Assembly (NCBI GenBank): GCA_016647705.1
Contig: CM028326.1
Location: 44,670,785-44,734,784 of the forward strand
DNA from: Eucommia ulmoides
Lineage: Eukaryota; Streptophyta; Magnoliopsida; Garryales; Eucommiaceae
Direction: 5' to 3'
DNA: 64,000 nt
Shown: positions 56,798 to 64,000 of the stretch, one piece after another
Layout: every line of letters begins with the position of its first letter
Position numbering within the stretch: position 1 is the stretch's first letter
Notes under the pieces: generated by a model
What the model saw: only the letters and a program-made list of their open reading frames with translations
What the model was told of the DNA's origin: nothing
The model's database searches: none
Translations under genes and position numbers: made by a program

Positions 56798-58137
56798 TGA
56801 TAAGTGATTTATTTATTGACAAATTAATCACTTTTAGATTCAAATATTTGTGTGTTTTCAAGCTCTTTTGTTGTTTTAATATGTTTTTGTGTTGTTTGGT
56901 AGGTTTTTGAATAAAAGGGTCAAAATGTGCAAAATCGGTATAAGTGCAATAACTTCAAGGTCATTTTTGACTATGATGAAATTCGATTTTGGAAAAACTA
57001 AAAACGTGGAACTTTTATATCTTTCTCTTATATTTCATAGGTTTTTGCATCACTTCAATCAGAGTTCAGATGAGAAAGTTACAGCCAAACCAAGAAAGGG
57101 TGTCACCGCCGTAGCATTCTGGCACCAGCTATAAAGGGTTTTTCTTGATACTTTGGGATGCGTTTCACCCCTCAAGTTGATCCCTTCATCCCCAACACGT
57201 TTTAGAATATATTTAGGGAATATTTTGAGAGGTGTTTGGGGAGCTCGTCCAAAACCCAAAGGAGAATAACACAAATCGAAGAGGGAGAAATGCTCTCGGA
57301 GTGGTTTTAGCGGCGGATCTTCGGAATATGGCTAAGTTCCTTCGTTTATTTCTTTATTTTATTAACTTTGGTAGTTGGTTTCAGCATGTTTAGCTTATTT
57401 CTTGTTGTATAAACAGTTATGGCCATTGGCTAAACATGGATTGTCTATGCGATTAATATAATTTATGAATATGTTATTTGTTTGAATTGTGTTTCATTAA
57501 CGGTTGTTCTTTTTTATTCGATTGTGTTTACCGTTCATGTATTGCCTATATGTTTGTTATGATATATTGAGAATATGGGGTTTGACATTCGGGAGAGGTA
57601 ACCCCGGATTCGGACTAGGGTTAAACATAACGCGACAATCTAACGACCCGGGAGGGAGTTAGAAAGTTTGCAATCGATGACGTTGGGGCGAGAGTCATGT
57701 GACCTATTGTCATATAGACATTGAGAGGGACTTATTCGTTGACGTGAAGTCACATATTCATTCATTTTACACTCAAGAGAGGTAGTGAATGAGATTACGA
57801 TACCAAGATTGTCGAAGATGTCAACTACCGTTAACCTAAATTAGACGAAATCAAATACATTTAAGTAAATAAAAATTATCCCTAGGCAATCTACTCTCCT
57901 AAACATCTCAATATAGTATAAATAGTGTAATTAGAATAATTAGTTAATTAGTTTAGTATTTATTAATTATAAACTAATTTTTATCGTCTAAATAAAGTCT
58001 GGTTATGACAATCGTGGTACTCAACAACATCATCTAAACCAATCCTTGTGGATACGACAACCCCTACTCTTCCCATTATACTAAAACTTGACCCGTACAC
58101 TTGTGGTGAAAGTAGCGATGTGAGAATCCCGCTACCA
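56798..58137 (+). mobile_element. Athila-like 3' LTR (plus copy)
   Basis: 1340 bp, colinear with 53657-55047. The palindrome region is shortened to CACCGCCGTAGCATTCTGG, so even sister LTRs differ here. Confidence 0.85.
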
Positions 58138-58589
58138 GTTTGATACCTTAAACAAAAACTTACAGAAGTATTTTTGGTGACAAGAAGATGAAACTAGTGA
58201 TAGTAATAGTTTCAGGGGTCAAAATGGGTAACAAAAGTATTTGACGAAATTTCCTTAAGCTAAAGTGTAGTAACTAAGTTCATTCATATTAAAAGTTATT
58301 TCATGAAAAGTCAACTTTAATGTCTTTTAGCCCTCCTTAACTTTAGTAACTTTCAAGGTTGACCCGAAACGTTTACTTATACCAAATTTAATCAAATTAA
58401 CAATTTTATGCTTTCTTGTGTTTTTTGGGTTTTTGTGGTATATAGTGTAATTTAAGGCAGACATTTATTCCCTTTAAACATTTGTTTAAAGTTTATACGA
58501 ATTTGCGCTTTAGACTTAACATGCGAGTTTACTCGTAATGACAAAGATAGAAGACCTACAATATTTTGGGATGCCACTGAGATGAATGT

Positions 58590-59492
58590 TCTTACCATAT
58601 TGACCCTGAGACGAACAATATCATCTAGAGGATTGATTTGGTGGAGGATTTTCACTACACCATCTCATAAAGACAAGATCATGTAAACGGACGCTTTGAT
58701 TGGGGTTTTCGCTACAACGATCTCACAAAGACAAGATCGTGTAGATAGATGATTTGTTTGGGGGTCTCACTCCAACGATCTCATAAAGATAGATCTTGTA
58801 GACGGACATGCTGATATGGGGTCTCCCTACACTACTCCCTTGTAGCAGACGTGTTGGTGTGGGGTCTCCTACAACAATCTCATAAAGACAAGATCGTGTA
58901 AAGGACGTGCTAATGTGGGGTCTCGCTACACTAATCCCGTGTAGTAGTCGTGTTGGTGTGGGGTCTCTCTATACTGATCCTGTATAGCAGACGTGTTTGT
59001 GATAGACTCACTATATTAACCTCATGACGTACAACTCCGTATAGAGGATCGATTCGATGGACGATTTTGAGAGACTCACTATATCGACCTCATGATAGAT
59101 GACTTTGTATAGACGATCGATTTAGCAGACGATTTTTGGACACTCACTATATCGACCTCATGACGGACGACTTCATACAGAGGATCAATTTACTAGAAGA
59201 TTTTTAAGAGACTCACTATATCAACCTCAAGACAGATGGCTCCGTATAGAGGATCGATTTAGCGTACAATTTTGAGAGACTCACTATATCGACCTCATGA
59301 TGGACGACTCCGTATAGAGGATTGATTTAGCGGAGGATTTTTTGAAAGACTCACTATATTGACCTTATGACGAACAAACCCGTATCGAGGATCAATTTAG
59401 CGGAAATTTTTTGAGAGACTTGCTATATCGACCTCATGACGGATGACTCCGTATAGAGGATCGATTTAGTGGACAATTTTTAAAAGATTCAC
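58590..59492. repeat. Two-type tandem array abutting an LTR
   Basis: Type A (about 58651-58995) alternates 'ctcataaagacaagatcgtgtag' and 'ctaatcccgtgtagcagacgtg' with 'gtgtggggtctc' linkers, about 55-60 bp per unit. Type B (one unit at about 58590-58650, then seven at 59001-59480) is 68-69 bp: GACTCACTATATCGACCTC, ATGACGGACGACTCCGTATAG, AGGATCGATTTAGCGGA, ATTTTT. A partial eighth B unit runs into the LTR at 59493. Units are fairly similar, so the array is younger than its surroundings or homogenised. Confidence 0.85.
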
Positions 59493-62400
59493 TATACATA
59501 CCGCATTTTGTCCTGCCCAATTAATGTCGAATCAAGTACAGGGGGCCTAAAATGAATTTATTAAAATTAGATTTTGATTAAAGCATCTTTAATATAGATT
59601 AAAATTACCTTAAATTTTAGGACATTTCCAAACAATTAACTTAGTTACCTACATTTATTTCTTGTCGGTTTAACACCAAAAATAATTATTTCTTCTATGC
59701 ATATTACATCACATACTAACAAGACACAATCCAAGAGACCTTAATTAAGTCTTGGACTAGTCATTACAAGCCCTAAATCACAAGGGCGATTAAAGAGTTG
59801 GGCTTGATTTAGATTTACACCAAATTCAAGTAGTCTTGACAAACCATCCTAGGCCCAATGCATCAAGGGCCTAGACATCATTTAACGCCCAAAAATGAAT
59901 CCTTATAATGACCAAGAAACTTCCTAGAAGTTTCCTACCAAATTTCTATGGACGGGAACCAAGACACTTAGGGTACAACCAACGGTTATTGAAACTAACC
60001 CGATTCGGTTCGCCACCTAAGTTAAGCATTCAATGAGAATTGAATTCCCATACCATCTAGCATTAAATGCTTGGGGTGACACATCAGGACCATATTCAAG
60101 CAATCTAGATATTTTAAGAAAAATATCTTGGAATCAATCGAAAAACCTTGAATCGTGACGACCCGTTACCAAAACCAAGTCAAAGGTGTGGCCACCAAGA
60201 AATGCATTAAATGCACATCCCATCAAGAAATAAATGCTTGGTATGACATGGAATGTCTTATTTCAACGGATGTAGATATTTTCACTAAAATATCTTAGGT
60301 TAACTAAGAACTTGGAATTCAACCGCCGATTACGAGGTTAGTTAACCTGATTCCATCCAAACCCAATCGTAGGAGTGATCACCAATCAATGACTAATTAC
60401 CTAGCATTAAATGCAAAGTGACATCTTAAGACTAGATACAATTCCCCTTGGAAGCATTTATGACGAGCAAACCAAAATAGTGAAACTAACCGATATTTAG
60501 CCACTAAATTGAACCAAATGTGTCACATCAAGTCATAAATGCATCCATGTGCAAGGAATTTGATTGGAGGGGGGCTAATGATTGGTGAAATTTGTTGATC
60601 ATTAGTAATGATTGCCAATCAATACCAAATCTTTGAGAATCCAACCTTCTATCCCAAATTCATTCCAAGCCAAACAAGAGCAAAGCAACACAATTAGTCC
60701 CCTAGGCCAAACACCCCACAAGGAACAACCTGGAATGGCTTGTGCATTGGATAATGCGTAGGCCCCCAGGCCTATAAACACAGGGGCCCTCTTCTCATTT
60801 TTGCAAGTCTTGAAGGCATAGCTTCTCTCTCTAAACTTGAGCAACTCTCTCGGGTCCTAGGCCTCTCAAGCATATTTTTTAAATAACACATCGTTATTGT
60901 GCTGAAATTCGGTCTTGGAAGGTGTTCTTAAAGTTCTTAAAGCAAAAACTCTAAGGATCGATAATTACCAATTAATACTGAGCCAAGAGGATCAAGGAAG
61001 GAAAAAAGATTAGCTACTTAGGGACGACCACATCCACTAAGCAGGATGTTCTTGGGTTCTTGGCTATGAACTCCATGAGTTGACGATCACCGATCATCCG
61101 CCAACCAAGAAGATCAATGAAGAGAATGAGGTAAACACTTAGGGAAGACCACATCCCCTAAGTGGGTATGTTTCTTCAAAAACCCTATGATCTTTGTTCA
61201 ATCTTCTGTATATTACTTGTATATAGCATAATCATGCGGATAACACACTTTAATTTCATATACGTAACACTTCAAACCCATAAAAACCAAACAAATACTT
61301 AAACAACCAAACAAGCATTTGACTTTGTTAAGAACAACCAAACAAACACTTAATTTTAACTACAACAGCCAAACTATGCTCAAATCATACAAAACCATTT
61401 CAAGCATCTCAAGAACATTCAATAACATTCAAAAACATCAAATCATCTAAGAACATATAAGGATTCAAACAAAACTTCTATCACACCATGAGTTGTGCGT
61501 AGTCTCTATAATTCTCTAAAGAACATTGTATTTCTTTTCTTTTTCACTAAACAACTCACACACTAACACTAAACTAACAAAAACAAAAGTCTGTTATGTA
61601 CATATCATGTTGTGATTTGGGTTGTTAACAACTTAAAAATAACTAATAGCAAAACTAATTAAGGTTGTGATTCAGGTTGTTCACAACTTTTAAAACTGTT
61701 AATAATAACTAAGGTTGTGATTCAAGTTGTTCACAACCAAAACTAACTAATAATCAACTAAAATTAACTAAAACAAACCAACCTTTAACTAAAACCAACC
61801 CAGCCTACCAGTTTTCAACTTAACAAAATGAACTACGTCTGACCTGATCTTTATTAACCACCCAAAGTACATAGGCAGCCCATGCGGGTTCAGTCACACC
61901 TTTAATAATAAACCTTTTTTCTTTAATGAGACAAGACTGAACTACATCTATCCTGATCATTAGTAACCACCCAAAATACGTAGGCAGCCTATGCAGGTTC
62001 AGTCGCACCTTTAACGACACAAACCATATCCTTTAAACGTGAAAAGAATGAACTGTGTCTGACCTGATCTTTGGTTACCACCCAAAATACGTTGGCAACT
62101 CACATAAGGGTTCAGTTACCAATAATAATAAAATCAATTTCACCCTAAGAGGTTCGATCACATATCCAAACAATTTCGTCTAAGTTTGCATTTCATTTAG
62201 TATAGCTTGCTTATTTACATTTATGTCGACGTATAAATTGTTATTGGATGTCGCTTACTAGTAGTAGCTATAGTAATTACCAGTTTTCCATTATATCATG
62301 TTAAAATACCATAAAACATTGAAAAACAACCTTAAAAAGAGAATTATTCTTGTTTTAGTAATCAAAGAAAACTGTTTGGATAGTGTTTAACAGTGAATAT

Positions 62401-62786
62401 CAATTCAAATGGAGCTACCATTGTCAGACGAGTGTCTTGGGGTGTCTAACATCTTCTCCGAGCATAACCGACTCCCGAACTTAAATAATATCTCTGGAAC
62501 ATACACTTATCGAAGTAAAAAACACGATCCATTCCAAAAGGAAAAATGAATTTCGAAAAATCTCAATAACCTAACACACCATTTAACCCCATGCTAGGTT
62601 GCGACTCCGTTTTTCACAAAAAATCTAGGCCCAAGAAGTTTTTCAAAATGAATGCCTACAAAATCCCTTGAAAAACCATTTTCAAAATAAACAGATTTGG
62701 ACGACTTAGAGAGGAAGGGGTGAAACTTGTTTTAACCCTCTTCCCAATTCTCTACTTCTTCTGCCATTGAAAACTGAAGTGCGTCA
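59493..62786 (+). mobile_element. Family-1 Tat/Ogre-like LTR, copy D
   Basis: 3294 bp. The start is altered (TATACATACCGCATTTTG for TGTAGACACCGCATTTTG) and about 200 bp near 59540 are missing relative to copy A; the end is GAAGTGCGTCA. TATA-like TATAAACA at 60773, cassette triplet at 61830-62120. It is followed by the best-preserved primer site and a leader, so it acts as a 5' LTR. Confidence 0.85.
61830..62120 (+). repeat. Hairpin cassette, three tandem units in LTR D
   Basis: Units at 61830-61896, 61939-62005 and 62050-62120. Inner stems are weaker here (CTTT/AAAG). Outer CTACGT or CTACAT pairs partly with ACATAG or ACGTAG, TGAC/GTCA is kept, and the general order is retained. Confidence 0.7.
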
Positions 62787-62788
62787 GC

Positions 62789-62808
62789 TGGCGACTCCAC
62801 TGGGGAAA
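62789..62808 (+). promoter_or_regulatory. Primer binding site, copy D
   Basis: TGGCGACTCCACTGGGGAAA, the consensus-like form for this family, two bases after the LTR end. Confidence 0.85.
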
Positions 62809-63167
62809 CTCATAAGAGAGTCAGGCCTAATTGGAGTCTATATCCATATTTACTGTTTAATAACATCCAAGCATTGTGTCTTTGATTTTAAACATAAACA
62901 ATTCCCTACCAAAAATATAATAGTAATAACAATAACAATAACAATAGTAATAACAACAACAACAACAACAACAACAAGAAGCATATCGTTTCATTTGTAT
63001 ATATAAGCATGCATGCATATTTACAGTCTTTATTTACTGCATTTACATTTACTGTCTTTAAATACTGTATTTAAATATTGTCTTTACATTTCTACATTTA
63101 CATAATGTATACTCTCTCCAACGCACGAACACTCACTTTGTATTTGCATATCATTGATGGAACACCC
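62809..63167 (+). mobile_element. Family-1 leader, copy D, truncated
   Basis: Matches 8294-8630 ('agagagtcaggcctaattggagtcta', then 'atttactgtctttaaatactgtatttaa' units), then stops at 63167 where another family-1 LTR starts. An AAT/AAC microsatellite lies at 62922-62977. Confidence 0.75.
62922..62977. repeat. (AATAAC/AAC)n microsatellite
   Basis: Low-complexity AAT and AAC units in the leader of copy D. Copies A and B have related AAT runs at the same place, so the tract is ancestral and length-variable. Confidence 0.85.
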
Positions 63168-64000
63168 TGTAAACATCGCATTTTGTCCCGTCCAGTCAAT
63201 GGCAAATCAAGTATAAGTTCAAATTAACTTTAAACTTGGGATTAAAGAGAATGAATTTATACATAAGATTACACTATGCAATATACAAAAACAACCAAAA
63301 ACATGACAAAAATAAAAAAATGTTGAATTTGACAAAATACAGCTAAATAAAAGTTTCGGGTTAAAATCTAAATTCCCATGATTTAAGGAGGTCTAAAATA
63401 ACTTTACGAAGGCTTGATTTTGAAACATTTACTTTTCACTCAATCTTGTCAAATTTAACAAACATTTATTTCTCTCATACATACCACATCATATACCACC
63501 AGGAAACAATCCAAGACACCTTAATCAAGGCTTATAAAGGTAATGACAAAGCTCAAAATCACAAGGTGATTTAAGGTGTGGGCTTGACTTGGATTTTCAC
63601 CAAATTCAAGTAGTCTTGACAAACCATCCTAGACCCAAGCAATCAAGGGGCCTAGCCATCATTTAAGGCCATAAACCAATACTTATAATGACCAAGGAGC
63701 CTTACTAGAAGTGTCCTACCATATGGCAAAAAAGGGGACAAGACACTTAGGGCAACCAACCATTGTCGAAACCAAACCGATTCGGTTCGCCACCTAAGTA
63801 AAGCATTTAATGAGTAGTCTCCAAGCAAGGCATTAAATGTCCATCCCATCAAGAATTAAATGCTTGGGATAACATGTCAAGACCATATTCAAGGCATCTA
63901 TATATATTAAGCAAAATATCTTAGAAATCAATCGAAAGCTTTAAATCATGACCACCCGTTACTGAAACCAAACCGGATGAGTAGCCTTGAAGCAAAGAAT
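63168..64000 (+). mobile_element. Family-1 LTR, copy E (start only)
   Basis: TGTAAACATCGCATTTTG onward, colinear with the first ~1 kb of copy A, with a deletion near 63418. It continues beyond the window. It is inserted in, or recombined with, the leader of copy D. Confidence 0.8.

Larger units (their letters stand above)
53657..58137 (+). mobile_element. Non-autonomous Athila-like retrotransposon (plus)
   Basis: 4481 bp with LTRs 53657-55047 and 56798-58137 (TGATAAGTG...CTACCA), an Athila primer site and a 1.75-kb interior. Flanks are GTTTA (53652-53656) and GTTTG (58138-58142), a 4/5 match to a 5-bp duplication. Family-1 LTR C resumes on the right. The interior is colinear with the minus-strand element at 14.7-20.3 kb but lacks the gag segment present there, so nothing codes. 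It was possibly mobilised in trans. Confidence 0.85.
40903..58512 (-). mobile_element. Family-1 LTR, copy C (minus), split by insertions
   Basis: On the minus strand the LTR ends ...GGGGTGCGTCA at 40903. It is recognised in three pieces: 40903-44301, 52772-53656 and 58138-about 58512. The middle piece holds the TATA box. The last matches the LTR start region (complement of AAGTTTCGGGTCAACC, CATGATTTAAGG-type sequence) but diverges before the expected TGTAGACACC. The gaps are a Tekay-like and an Athila-like insertion. No primer site follows at 40902, so this is a 3' LTR or a solo LTR. Confidence 0.75.

Noticed and set aside
59493..62786. LTR D as the 3' LTR paired with LTR B at 30729
   Set aside because: LTR D is followed by its own primer site and leader, which a terminal 3' LTR would not have, and no matching target duplication was found.

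Overview
This window is plant nuclear DNA, most likely from a eudicot. It is AT-rich and consists almost entirely of nested, decayed LTR retrotransposons. I find no intact host gene, no tRNA or rRNA gene and no CRISPR array. The plant assignment rests on the element types: very long LTRs followed by a TGGCGACTCCACTGGGGA-type primer site (Tat/Ogre branch of Ty3/gypsy), TGATAAG...CTACCA LTRs with a tRNA-Asp-type site (Athila), a chromovirus-like element with an initiator-Met site (Tekay/Del-like), and a Ty1/copia remnant. The species cannot be named from this sequence.

Layout, left to right. 1-2.1 kb: end of a minus-strand Tat/Ogre-like LTR. 2.1-4.7 kb: probable copia LTR end, a candidate MULE-like element full of palindromes, a short tandem array, then a copia gag/protease remnant. 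4.7-23.5 kb: a Tat/Ogre block (family 1, copy A: 3.56-kb LTR, primer site, leader, tandem repeats, gag debris, a 506-bp duplication, hairpin cassettes), itself hit at 14.7-20.3 kb by a minus-strand non-autonomous Athila-like element. 23.5-23.8 kb: the copia remnant resumes. 23.8-30.7 kb: a second Tat-type element (family 2) with LTR and readable gag, protease and RT debris. 30.7-40.9 kb: family-1 copy B (LTR, leader, gag debris), interrupted at 35.2-38.9 kb by a minus-strand family-2-like LTR and gag start. 40.9-58.5 kb: a minus-strand family-1 LTR (copy C), split by a PIF/Harbinger-type element, an 8.5-kb Tekay-like element with a perfect 5-bp target duplication, and a plus-strand Athila-like element. 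58.6-59.5 kb: tandem arrays abutting a further family-1 LTR (copy D, 59.5-62.8 kb) with its leader. 63.2-64 kb: start of copy E.

The insertions form layers up to about five deep: copia, then family 2, then family-1 B, then family-1 C, then Tekay/Athila/Harbinger. Every coding region is broken by stops, frameshifts or deletions. Elements with defective interiors but similar LTRs (Tekay-like, both Athila-like) look like non-autonomous copies mobilised by intact relatives elsewhere.

The most interesting signal is a cassette of about 70 nt, found at least 20 times. It is triplicated in each fuller family-1 LTR downstream of the TATA box, and arrayed again at 14.0-14.3 kb and 22.5-23.4 kb. Its copies preserve four pairings by compensatory changes, and two pairings cross, giving a pseudoknotted topology. 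I do not recognise it as a described element.
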